Below are positions 53,137 to 63,945 of a DNA stretch of 64,000 bases, piece after piece. The position numbers were made by a program, and so were the translations under genes. This DNA comes from Cyrtodaria siliqua. Its lineage: Eukaryota; Mollusca; Bivalvia; Adapedonta; Hiatellidae. Position 1 is the stretch's first letter. Each line of letters begins with the position of its first letter. The notes below the pieces were generated by a model. It ran no database searches and had not been told where the DNA came from. It worked only from the letters and a program-made list of their open reading frames with translations. The stretch spans positions 1 through 64,000 of the forward strand of contig JAWPHD010000287.1 in NCBI GenBank assembly GCA_037043455.1, given 5' to 3'.

Positions 53137-55195
53137 ATAATACTAGAGGCGATCTCCTCTATAATACTGGAGATAATCTCCTCTATAATACTGAAGATGA
53201 TCAACTCTATAACACTTGTGACGATCACCTCTATAATATTGTAGACGATCAGATCTATAATAGTGTAGACAATCACCTCTATAATGCTGGAGACGATCAA
53301 CTCTATAATAAGGAGACAATCACCTCTATAATACTGGAGACAATCACCTCTATAATATTGGAGATGATCTCCTCTATAACACTGAAGATGATCAACTCTA
53401 TAATACTTGGGACGATCACCTCTATAATACTGGAGACGATCTCCTCTATAATACTGGATACGATCTCGTCTATAATACTGATACAATCTCCACTATAATA
53501 CTGGAGACGATCTTCTCTATAATACTGGATCCGATCTCCTCTATAATACTGGCGAAAATCTTCACTATAATACTGCAGAAGATCTCCTCTATACTACTGG
53601 AGACGATCTCGTCTATAATACTGAAACGATCACCTCTATAATGCTGGAGAGAATCTCCTGTATAATACTGGAGACGATCTCCTCTATGATACTTGATATG
53701 ATCGCCTCTGTAATACTGGATACGATCTCTATAATATTGGAGACGATCTCCTCTATAATACCGGACACGATCACCTCTATACTACTGGAGACGATCACCT
53801 CTATAAAATTGGAGACGATCTCCTCTTTAATACTGGAGACGGTCACCTCTATAATATTGGAGACAATCTCCTCTATAATACTGGAGACAATCACCTCTAT
53901 ATTATTGGAGACGATCTCCTCAATAATACTGGACATGATCACCTCTATACCTCTATAAAATTGGAGACGATCTCCTCTTTAATACTGGAGACGGTCACCT
54001 CTATAATATTGGAGACACTCTCATCTATAATACTGGAGACGATCACCTCTATAATATTGGAGACAATCTTCTCTATAATATTGGAGACAATCTCCTCTAA
54101 AATACTTGAGACGATCACCTCTATAATACTGGAGACATTCTCCTCTATAATACTGGAGACAATCACCTCTAAAATATTGGAGACAATCTCCTCTATAATA
54201 CTGGACACGATCACCTCTATACTACTGGAGACGATCACCTCTATAATACTTGAGACGATCACCTCTATAATATTGGAGACAATTACCTCTATAATATTGG
54301 AGACAATCTCCTCTATAATACTAGAGACGATCACCTCTATAATATTGGAAACATTCTCCTCTATAATACTGGAGACAATCACCTCTAAAATATTGGAGAC
54401 GATCTCCTCTATAATACTGGACACGATCACTTCTATACTATTGGAGACGATCACCTCTATATAATTGGAGACGATCTCCTCTTTAATACTGGAGACGGTC
54501 ACCTCTATAATATTGGAGACAATCTCCTCTTTAATACTGGAGACAATCACCTCTATAATATTGGAGACGATCTCCTCTATAATACTGGACACGATCACCT
54601 CTATACTACTGGAGAAGATCACCTCTATAAAATTGGAGACGACCTCCTCTTTAATACTGGAGACGGTCACCTCTATAATATTGGAGACAATCTCCTCTAT
54701 AATACTAAAGACGATCACCTCTGTAATATTGGACACAATCTCCTCTATAATACTGGAGACGATCACCTCTATACTACTGGAGACAATCACCTCTATAATA
54801 TTGGAGACAATCACCTCTATAATATTGGAGACGATCTCCTCTATAATACTGGACACGATCACCTCTATACTACAGGAGAAGATCACCTCTATAAAATTGG
54901 AGACGACCTCCTCTTTAATACTGGAGACGGTCACCTCTATAATATTGAAGACAATCTCCTCTATAATACTGGAGACGATCACCTCTATAATATTGGAGAA
55001 AATCTCCTCTATAATACTGGAAAAGATCACCTCTATAATACTGGAGACAACCACCTCGTTAATATTAGAGAAAATCTCCTCTATGAAACTGAGACAATCT
55101 CTTCTACAATCCTGGCGACGATCTCCTCTATAATACTGGAGACGATCACCTCTATAATACTTGAGACGATCAGCTCTATAATATTGGAGACAGGG
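53137..55195. repeat. 24-bp minisatellite, block 1
   Basis: About 85 units of CTCCTCTATAATACTGGAGACGAT and variants (ATCACC/ATCTCC; ATACT/ATATT). The unit has 8 codons, lacks stops in most frames, and gives frames of up to 444 codons on the minus strand (55279-53945) and 222 on the plus strand. All read as repeats of SSIIEVIV or LETITSII. Openness on both strands marks these as by-products. Confidence 0.97.
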
Positions 55196-55504
55196 GCGTA
55201 GCTGGCCTGAAATGCATATATAGGCGCGACAAACTAGGGGGATCCGGGAGGGTGGTGGGGGAGGGGGGCATGCTCCCACGATGTCTTTTTTAACTTAGAT
55301 ATGTAGTGGTGCGTTTTGGCGTATATCTGACAGAACATTTAAAATTGTGTAGTAATTGAAGAAATATTTTTTGACAAATTTGATAATTAACATTAGATAA
55401 AGTTGAATTACCTACATTGTAAAATAAAATAAGAAAAAAATGGCTTCAGTTTTTATTACCTTTTTGGACTTTCCCTTTTTTTCATTTTTCAAATTGATGT
55501 ATAG
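55196..55504. mobile_element. Insertion interrupting the 24-bp minisatellite
   Basis: About 310 bp starting CAGGGGCGTAGCTGGCC, a terminal sequence type common to metazoan DNA transposons, then GGGGGATCCGGGAGGG and AT-rich sequence. The minisatellite resumes with CCTCTATAATATTGGAGACG. No matching inverted end was found, so only a fragment is claimed. Confidence 0.5.
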
Positions 55505-56262
55505 GTCCTCTATAATATTGGAGACGATATCCTCTATACTACTGAAGACGATCAACTCTACAATACTTGAGACGATCAACTCTATAATATTGGAGACGAT
55601 CACATCTATAATATTGGAGACAATCACCTCTATAATACTGGAAACGAGCAATTTTATAATACTGGAGACGATCACCCTATAATACTGGAGTCAATCACCT
55701 CTATAATATTGAAGACGATCTGCTCTAAAATACTGCAGACGATAAGCTCTATAATACATGAGACGATCACCTCTATAATACTGGAGACGATCTCTTCTAT
55801 AATACTTGAGACGATCACCTCTATAATACTTGGACGATCACATCTATAATATTGGAGACGATCACCTCTATAATACTTGGGACGATCACCTCTGTAATAC
55901 TTGAGACGATCACCTCTATAATACTTGAGACGATCACCTCTTTAATATTGGAGACAATCTCCTCTATAATACTGGAGACGATCACCTCTATAATATTGGA
56001 GACAATATCCTCTATAATACTGGAGACGATCTCCTCTATAATACTGGAGACAACCACCTCTATAATATTGGACGATCTCCTCTATAATACTGGAGACGAT
56101 CACCTCTATAATACTGGAGACAGTCACCTCTATAATATTGGAGACGATCTCCTCTATAAAACTGAAACAATCTGCTCTACAATACTGGAGACAATCAACT
56201 CTATAATACGGGAGACAATCACCACTATAATACTGGAAACGATCAACTTTATCATACTTGTC
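55505..56262. repeat. 24-bp minisatellite, block 2
   Basis: About 31 units of the same repeat, with a TCAACTCTATAAT variant at both edges. Confidence 0.97.
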
Positions 56263-57910
56263 ACAAAATGTCACGGGTAGAGCGTATTGGTCGTACATAG
56301 CTCTTGTAAAGCACCTGTTAGTTGCACCCTAATTCATTGTTTAGTTGAACCAAATTCACAATGTTCATGATATATTCAGGTAATTCGGAAAACCGTGCAC
56401 ATTTTAAGTGGCCGCCATAGGACGCCCGGAAGGGCCGTTTGATAAGTTTAATTTTGTGCTAATGCATGTAAAAGTAAAGGTCTATCTCCTTAAACAGCAA
56501 CATTGTGTAAGGGTCCTTTCGTGTACAATTTAATACTAAGAATTTAGCCACGTATGTCACGGACTGAACGGGGGAGATAATGGTTTGGGCGTAACGTTTG
56601 CTATAAAATCCATTGTCTTCTAGTTCTGGCCAGGATTGCTTGATAGTTGCTTTGTTTGGAGCAGGAGTTGGACGGCGAAATTCACAGGCAATATGTGGTC
56701 AGTATTTATTTTATTAACTTTTATCGTACATTTGTATTCAGTGGGCGGCGCCATCTTGTTTGGCGAGGTTACGACATCCGGTTAGCTTTGATGTTTCTCA
56801 AACATTAACTTTAGACTAGCATATGATTTTGAAGTTACTTTATTAGATGTAATTATTGTAATTGATCATTAATTGTAAAACAATATTAATTTGATAACGT
56901 TGTATAATAGGTACATTAGTTAACGTTGGCGTATAACTCAGTGATTGTAATACACGATTGAATTTATAACGGTGTATATTAGGTGCATTAGTTAACAATG
57001 AGATGAGTGACTAGTATAAATGTTCGATGCGTATGCATAGCGTTGTATAATATGGGCATTAGTTGACATACATGTGTGCATGCATAACTCAGTGAGTGTA
57101 ATATACCAGTGATTTGATAACGTTGTATATTACATGTATTAGGGGCATTGGTTAACAGCGACGTACATGGCGTATACATGGCGTTGTAGAATATGTATAC
57201 ATTGCTACTCATCATAAGTACAGCTTTCATATATTTATTAAATAATGATTTGTTTGGGTAATGATAATTATGCAAGATTGTTATGTTTATCAACCGACAT
57301 CTAAAACGTATGTATAATTACATACTAAGCCATCCGGGGTTGGATATAAGCCATCCAGGGTTGGATATAAGCCTTCCGGAGTGGAGCTAAGCTTCCACGC
57401 GCATAACGTTAAGAGCGGTGGAGACGGTCCCCGTACCTGCGCAACATGGCCAGGTTCTAGTAGCGACAACCCCCGGGACACGAGGTGGGCCCGTTATCAG
57501 TCCTCACTGGAGGAACATCATCCACAACCTCAGTGGAGATTAATCATCATACATATCGCGTCATCGACCCTTATAGAAGGCATTTGATGACAATCACCCA
57601 TTGGATTCGCGCATCATCATCTTCATGAGCTCTCGCGCATCACAGTTATCGTGCTAGATCATAGATCAACATTGTTATAACATTAACAACACTTTAGTGT
57701 CGTATATAATCAGTCGACACATTCAGTATCTGTAACAATACTAAGAACGTCTTAAACGTTCATGAGAACATTCTCTTCATAGTTAATTTGTGTATTCGCT
57801 TGTATTTTTAGATACTTGTATATATATCTAACATATTTTAAAAGTTGCATTAAACTTATGTAAATGCATTCACCGTCATTGATTTTTTCCTGAGTTAGCC
57901 CCAACCACTA
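56263..57910 (+). repeat. Rep-C copy 2 and flank, within the minisatellite
   Basis: 56480-57600 matches 36700-37640. TATA box GCTATAAAATCC at about 56602, GATAGTTGCTTTGTTTGGAGCAG, CAATATGTGGTCAGTATTT, ACATCCGGTTAGCTTTGATG. It adds a three-fold 22-bp repeat (TAAGCCATCCGGGGTTGGATA) at 57328-57385 and a long right flank that is not in copy 1. It separates minisatellite blocks 2 and 3, so it inserted after the array formed. Confidence 0.7.
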
Positions 57911-57924
57911 GGGTCATCTTGCGA

Positions 57925-59520
57925 CAATACTGGAGACGATTACATCTATAATACTGGAGACGATCACCTCTATAGTGCTGGAGACTATCAACTCTATAAT
58001 ACTTTAGACGATCAACTCTATAATACTGGAGACGATCAACTCTATACTACTGGAGAAGATCAACTCTATAATACCAGAGACGATCAACTCTATAATATTG
58101 GAGACAATCTCTCTTTAATATTGGAGACAATCACCTCTATAATATTGGATACAATCGACCTTATAATACTAGGGACAATCTCCTCTATAATATTGGAGAC
58201 AATCACCTCTATAATACTTGAGGCGATCACCTCTATAATATTGGAGACGATCACATCTATAATATTGGAGACTATCACCTCTATAATATTGGAAAGATCA
58301 CCTCTATAATATTATAGACGATCTCCTCTATAATACTGGAGACGATCAACTCTATAATACTTAAGATGATGACCTTTTTAATATTGGAGAGGATCACATC
58401 TATAATATTGGAGACAATCACCTGCATAATACTGGAGACGATAACCTCTATAATACTGGAAACGATCGACTCTATAATACTGGAGACAATCACCTCTTTA
58501 TTATTGGAGACGATCCCGTCTATAATACTGGAAACGATCAACTCTATAATACTTGAGATGATCACCTCAATAACACTGGAGACGATCTCCTCTATAATAC
58601 TGGAGACGATCCCGTTTATAATACTGGAGACGATCTCCTCTATATTACTGGAGACGATCTCCTCTATAATATTGGAGACGATCTCCTCTATATTACTGGA
58701 GAAATTCTCCACTATAATACTGGAGACGTTCTCCTCTATAATACTGCAGACGATCTCCTCTATAATACTGGAGATGATTTCCTCTATAATATTGGAGACG
58801 ATCTCCGCTATAATACTAGAGGCGATCTCCTCTATATTACTGTATACGATCTCTTCTATAATACTAGAGGCGATCTCCTCTATAATACTGGAGACGATCT
58901 CCCCTATAATACTGGATACGATTGGAGAAGATCTCCTCTATAATACTGGATACGATTGGAGAAGATCTCCATTATAATACAGATACGATTGGAGAAGATC
59001 TACTCTATAATACTAGATACGATTGGAGAAGATCTCCTTTATAATACTGGATAAGATTGGAGACAATCTGCTCTATAATACTGGATACGATTGGAGAATA
59101 TCTCCTTTATAATACTGGAGACGATTGGAGACGATCTCCTCTACAATACTGGAGACGATCTTCTCTATATTACTGGATACGATCACCTCTATAATACTGG
59201 ATAAGATTACCTCTATAATACTGGAGACGATCTCCTCTATAATAGTGGAAACGAATTCCTCTATAATACTGGAGACGATCTCCTCTATAATATTGGAGAC
59301 TATCTTCTCTCTAATATTAGAGAAAAGCTCATGTAAAACTATTATACAATACAGTTAATTTTCTTGAGGAAATCTCCTCTATATTACTGGAGACGAGTTC
59401 ATCCCTCTATAATCACTCTATAATACTGGAGACGATCACCTCTATAATACAGGAAACTATCTCATCAGCCTATAATGGTGGAGACTATCTCATCTCTTTG
59501 TAATACTGGAGACGATCTCA
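57925..59520. repeat. 24-bp minisatellite, block 3
   Basis: About 66 units. Between 58910 and 59130 the unit is longer (about 46 bp, adding GGATACGATTGGAGAAGAT), a separate subfamily. It ends within 60 bp of exon A. Confidence 0.97.
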
Positions 59521-59532
59521 TATATAATATTG

Positions 59533-59573
<41 letters not shown>
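59533..59573. repeat. (GA)n microsatellite beside exon A donor
   Basis: About 20 GA units ending seven bases from the exon. It matches the (GA)n run in gene 1 at 22355-22379, so it predates the gene duplication. Confidence 0.95.
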
Positions 59574-59577
<4 letters not shown>

Positions 59578-59579
59578 AC

Positions 59580-59662
59580 CCATGCAGCTGGGAAGTCCAT
59601 GCTTTCGGCTGTATCCAAGAGATAACATCCTCTGTGTATAGCAATCCAGCCACTTCCACAAG
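59580..59662 (-). CDS. C-type lectin-like gene 2, exon A (start of domain)
   Basis: An 83-base exon with acceptor TTTGCAG and donor TGG|GTAATC, identical in length and phases to exon 2 of gene 1. It encodes ACGSGWIAIHRGCYLLDT followed by MDFPAAW, with the two N-terminal Cys of a long-form C-type lectin-like domain. It must splice over 9.3 kb to exon B. The upstream exon (signal peptide or membrane anchor) is not established; phase 1 is needed. Confidence 0.83.
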
Positions 59663-59890
59663 CTGCAAACAGATAACATTGAACATATAAACGATAACCT
59701 ATACTTGCTTGTACCGTAATAGTAAAACAAGAGACTCAACAAGTATGGGTAATGTGAACTTACATATAGTAGTTGATGTCAATGCAGAGGTTCTAGATAA
59801 ACGTCCGTAACAGTCGTTTGCATACATGTGTTTGAATGCTGTTCACAATAGGCGACATGCTAGTATTGACACCGTTCCTATTTTAATGGT

Positions 59891-60035
59891 TTGTTTGTTT
59901 GTATGGCGTTTTACGTCATTTTCACCACATGTAAGGTTATATATAACGGTCGATTTGTTTTGTGGTGGAGGCAGACCGCCCACTTTTCCTGGGTAGAACC
60001 AGTACTGTACACCTCCCGCCAATCCGTAAGAATCG
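59891..60035 (-). mobile_element. SINE fragment
   Basis: GTTTGTTTGTATGGCGTTTTACGTCATTTT (tail end), ATATATAACGGTCGATTTGTTTTGTGGTGGAGG, CCTGGGTAGAACCAGTACTGTACACCTCCCGCC. 5'-truncated before the B box. Confidence 0.82.
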
Positions 60036-60044
60036 GTTCCTATT

Positions 60045-60260
60045 TTAAACAATCACATCTACTGTAGATTTTAAATGTTCCAAAAGAACACGAAATAACA
60101 AGGGTTCACTTAGAAGGTAAACAACAATTGGAATCTGCTGCTGTAATAGAAGAACACAGTGAAAGGCCATAGTCAGTTCATAAACGGTGCCATTTAACGT
60201 AGAAACATACATGATATATATTGCCGAGAAGAAAAAAAGCCGAAACATCATTCCTGCCAT
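60045..60260 (-). CDS. Candidate signal-peptide first exon of lectin gene 2
   Basis: A minus-strand ATG at 60260 opens MAGMMFRLFFFSAIYIMY followed by VSTLNGTVYEL, a good hydrophobic leader. The frame runs 71 codons. The homologous sequence in gene 1 (23785-23700) starts with an ATG at the same place but lacks a proper leader and stops after 27 codons. No donor of phase 1 with a good consensus is seen, so linkage to exon A is unproven. If real, gene 2 would be secreted where gene 1 is membrane-bound. Confidence 0.25.
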   Translation of the reverse strand: MAGMMFRLFFFSAIYIMYVSTLNGTVYELTMAFHCVLLLQQQIPIVVYLLSEPLLFRVLLEHLKSTVDVIV

Positions 60261-60295
60261 GCAGTCTATATGTACACGTTCCCCAAAATGAAAAC

Positions 60296-60845
60296 ACCAG
60301 TATTACACAATATACACCAGTCTTACACAATGTACACCAGTCTTACACAATGTACACCAGTTTTACACAATGTACACCAGTATTACACAATATACACCAG
60401 TATTACACAACGTACACCAGTATTACACAATATACACCAGTATTACACAATGTACACCAGTATTACACAATATACACCAGTATTACACAATGTACACCAG
60501 TCTTACACAATGTACACCAGTCTTACACAATATACACCAGTCTTACACAATGTACACCAGTCTTACACAATGTACACCAGTATTACACAATGTACACCAG
60601 TCTTACACAATGAACACCAGTATTACACAATGTACACCAGTCTTACACAATGTACACCAGTCTTACACAATGTACACCAGTATTACACAATGTACACCAG
60701 TATTACACAATATACACCAGTCTTACACAATGTACACCAGTCTTACACAATATACACCAGTATTACACAATGTACACCAGTCTTACACAATGTACACCAG
60801 TCTTACACAATGTACACCAGTATTACACAATATACACCAGTATTA
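60296..60845. repeat. 20-bp minisatellite (TATTACACAATGTACACCAG)
   Basis: About 27 units with two variable positions only (TAT/TCT/TTT and TGT/TAT/CGT). Because 20 is not a multiple of three, all three plus frames are open and encode the same 20-residue cycle (VLHNVHQYYTIYTSITQCTP). The gene 1 region carries a single related unit (about 23807). Confidence 0.97.
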
Positions 60846-61127
60846 ATCTACACATACTCAGGTATCAAAAACTTGTATGTTCCTTTCAAAAAATGCAACA
60901 CATGTAGAAGAAATTCATCAAAATGGATATCAGACGTGCCTCGGCAGACTTGTGAAACCAAAACCAATAGTGTCTGTGTGATATCCTCAAATAGAACACA
61001 TTGTGGATGACACACTCTTGTGAAATAACATTTTCTCAAAGCCAGCTATTCATGAGGTCAACTAGATAGACATCAGTGACGTTCAGTTAAAATGTATAGA
61101 CGCAGTTGCTGATTCAAATTTAATATA
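60846..61127 (+). other. Spacer with Cys-rich short frame
   Basis: The plus frame running out of the minisatellite ends (about 60885-61010) KKCNTCRRNSSKWIS, PRQTCETKTNSVCVISS, TH CG, with five Cys in 40 residues. No family is recognised and no splice acceptor is clear; probably chance. Confidence 0.2.
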
Positions 61128-61899
61128 CAGTCGAACCTCGATAGCTCGAACACCGGTGATTCGAATACCATCGGTAATTCGAACACATTTTCCGGTCCCG
61201 ACACAACTCCTATATAATTCAATGTAATTTAACCTCGATTATTCGAATATTATTTCTCGAATACCCCGGCTCGCTCGAATACTTTTTACGGTCCGATGAT
61301 CCATTTTTGTGTGAATTTAAACCTCGCTTAATCGAAGACGTCAGCCATATTAGTTGTGATCGACGCGTATTTGTTTGTAGCAAGTTCGATCATAGTGCGA
61401 AAACAGATAAAGTTGGTTGTTAAAGGTGCGAACATTTATGATTGAAAAGCGATAATAGACAGATAAAATGTATGTTTAGTGAACTTCGTTTACTGTTAAT
61501 TACGATAAATTAAACACGGTTGATTTTCTAATTACATAATGTACGGAAACCAGTCTTACCTTGTTCTCATTATTCGGACTTCCGGAATGTATGTTAAAAT
61601 CTTCTAGTGTGATATTTCTTTAAATAAATGATAAAACAAACACTTTATTGCAGTTTTTCTTGTATTTTTAGTGTAACAATTACATGTTATATATCCGTTA
61701 TGAGGTTTAAACAAACATGCATGAACATAAAAAACATACCAAGAACGATACATCGCGTACACAAGTAACACTATTTCGGGTGGTACACAAATTCGGATAG
61801 ATATTTTGTTTTTTACCGTTACCTCGATGCCTCGAAGCCACCGATAATTCGAACATATCCCTATGGTCCCGCTGACTTCGAGCTATCGAGGTTCGACTG
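61128..61899. mobile_element. 772-bp pogo/Tigger-like MITE
   Basis: Terminal inverted repeats CAGTCGAACCTCGATAGCTCGAA (61128-61150) and TTCGAGCTATCGAGGTTCGACTG (61877-61899), flanked by TA on both sides (61126-61127, 61900-61901). Subterminal TTCGAATA/ATTCGAAC motifs recur inside. The CAGTCGAACCTCG end and TA duplication are typical of the pogo/Tigger branch of Tc1/mariner. No transposase frame, so it is non-autonomous. Confidence 0.9.
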
Positions 61900-61901
61900 T
61901 A

Positions 61902-62393
61902 TATATATATATTTATTAATATCTGTATAGACTTTCAAAAGGAAAGTTAATTCAATATAAAATAAATAGTAACTCTTCTTCAAATTTTCGAACACTTGTT
62001 CTTTTTCAAGAAAAATCACAGAAATCCAACTTTTAAGTAAAATCCAACTTGTGTAAATGGCTGACGTTATGATCCACTTGTATAATTTGTATTTCTGTGA
62101 TTCAATAACATTATATAAAAAAATTATATTTCATAATAGGCATTCGGATCATGAGCCCACAAATAAATTAGGCATGCATAAATACATGTATATGATGTAT
62201 ACAGTTCCGGTAATTGACAATATAATGTAATGCATACATTTATTTGATATAAACACACATTATACCCACATGGCATTCTTTAGTTTCATATCAAGCATTA
62301 AAATTAGCACCTATATTTATCAATCCTGCATCAGTTTTACTTTAAAACTGCTTGCATATAATTAAATAAAATATTGTCTTCGTTATTCTACAA
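61902..62393. other. AT-rich spacer
   Basis: No gene or repeat recognised. Confidence 0.4.
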
Positions 62394-63205
62394 AGTTTTT
62401 AAAATATATTATTGGTGCATTATTATCAATGGTTATTAATATGTAAATAGAATTTTCCTTTATACTATTCTAATAATTAATATTAATAATTGCAAATATT
62501 GAAGTTATGTAGAAAAACTAGCGGAACGCCGTGAGTTTTAAACAAAACAAGATTGTCACGTGTCCCTTTAACTTTTATAACTTATATACATGCATAAGGA
62601 AAAAAAGAAGAAAAATGTATAGAAAACAAACGTAAATATAAAGCAAGAGCAATACAAATAAAATATAAAAAAATATTTCCTTATTGTGTTTAACATTTTA
62701 CATATTTATAACGAGTATTAAGCGTGTAGAAAACTGGATTATTTATTATAGTATGTATCATCACGTTTCTTAATGTTCTTGAAATGAATATATTGTAATT
62801 AATATTCTATTCTTTTCTTTTCTGGTCGTTCACAATAATATTTATATATGAGATCGCATCTTCCAATATGTATATAAATGGAATTCGACTTCTACATGTT
62901 CTAGAGAATTACAATGTTGTAATTATTCTTCTTCTCCAGGTGTTTTACGTGGATTATGCTATCTTTCTGTTTCTGTGTCTAGTCAATGGGAAGATAATCA
63001 TAGTTTTGTTAAGGCTATTCTAAATGTATTAACCAATTACATGTTTAAGTATGTTTTAAGCATGAAATTTGAGAAAATAATGTAAACATTTGCTCTGCTT
63101 GAATTGTTTAACTGTTCATCCCAATTTCCAGATAAATGTATAATGTCACTTTTTAAGAAAGTAGACTCAAATATAGCCTCAAACTACAGACCGATAGCGT
63201 TGTTA
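62394..63205 (+). repeat. 812-bp tandem duplication, copy 1
   Basis: Begins AGTTTTTAAAATATATTATTGG and repeats at 63206 with roughly 90% identity and several small indels. It contains Rep-D in reverse orientation (ACTAGCGGAACGCCGTGAG, AAGATTGTCACGTGTCCCTTTAA) and ends inside a LINE reverse transcriptase fragment. Confidence 0.9.
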
Positions 63206-63214
63206 AGTTTTTAA
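63113..63214 (+). pseudogene. LINE reverse transcriptase start, copy 1
   Basis: Frame SSQFPDKCIMSLFKKVDSN followed by ASNYRPIALLSF and a stop. FPDKW...LFKKGD...NYRPI is RT motif 1 of CR1/jockey-type LINEs. A 12-base deletion has removed WKFT.. after DK, and the frame stops where the second duplicate begins. Confidence 0.8.
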
Positions 63215-63945
63215 AATATATTATTGGTGCATTATTATCAATGGTTGTTAATATGTAAAAACAATTTCCTTTGAACTATTCTAATAATTAATATTAATAA
63301 TTGCAAATATTGAAGTTATGTAGAAAAACTAGCGGAACGCCGTGAGTTTTAAACAAAACAAGATTGTCACGTGTCCCTTTAACTTTTATGAACTAATATA
63401 CATGCAATAGTGAAACAAAGAAGAAAAATGTAGAGAAATCAAACGTAAATATAAAGCAAGAGCAATACAAATAAAATATAAACAAATATTTCCGTATTGT
63501 GTTTAACATTTTGCATATGTATAACGAGTATTAAGAGTGTAGAAAACTGGATTATTTATATGTATCATCACGTTTCTTGATGTTCTTGAAATGAATAGGC
63601 CTATATTGTAATTAATATTCTATGAGATCGCATCTATATTCATAATATAAAGGGCATTCCAATATATATATATATATATAAATGGAATTCGCCGTCTACA
63701 CGGGAATTACAACGTTGCATTTTTTTTTCTTCTCTAGGTGTTTTACGTGGATTATGCTTTCTTTCTGTTTCTATTTCTAGTCAAGCATGAAATTTGAGAA
63801 AATAATGTAAACATTTGCTCTGCTTGAATTGTTTAACTGTTCGTCCCAATTTCCAGATAAATGGAAATTTACCATTATAATGTCACTTTTCAAGAAAGGA
63901 GACTCAAATATAGCCTCAAATTACAGACCAATAGCGTGGTTAACT
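63206..63945 (+). repeat. 812-bp tandem duplication, copy 2
   Basis: Same content as copy 1 with a (TA)n run at 63661-63680 and several deletions (e.g. relative to 62815-62870). After the RT motif it continues into further RT sequence rather than a third copy. Confidence 0.9.

Larger units (their letters stand above)
50237..59579 (-). other. Giant intron between exons A and B of lectin gene 2
   Basis: A 9343-bp interval between donor TGG|GTAATC and acceptor TTTCCAG, against 420 bp in gene 1. It holds a Rep-B copy, a nested tandem-repeat element, a CGATGGTACG minisatellite, a Rep-A fragment, three blocks of a 24-bp minisatellite and a Rep-C copy. Near 52845 the sequence ACACATTATGATGACTTTAT matches gene 1 at about 22330, so the minisatellite and Rep-C lie between that point and the (GA)n tract. 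Confidence 0.7.
59663..60295 (-). other. Region upstream of gene 2 exon A, with SINE and conserved segment
   Basis: 59664-59825 matches 22470-22640 of gene 1 (GTCxATGCAGAGGTTCT, CGTCCGTAA). 59891-60035 is a SINE fragment. 60050-60290 matches 23560-23810. Confidence 0.6.

Noticed and set aside
53945..55279. 444-codon open frame on the minus strand and matching long plus frames
   Set aside because: It is made only of the 24-bp minisatellite, is open on both strands and several frames, and has no start context or domain.
53137..59520. CRISPR-like regular repeats
   Set aside because: There are no unique spacers; units are contiguous, diverged, and lie in an intron of a eukaryotic gene.
60221..61010. 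130-246 codon frames repeating VLHNVHQYYTIYTSITQCTP
   Set aside because: A 20-bp unit opens all three frames with the same peptide; nothing suggests translation.
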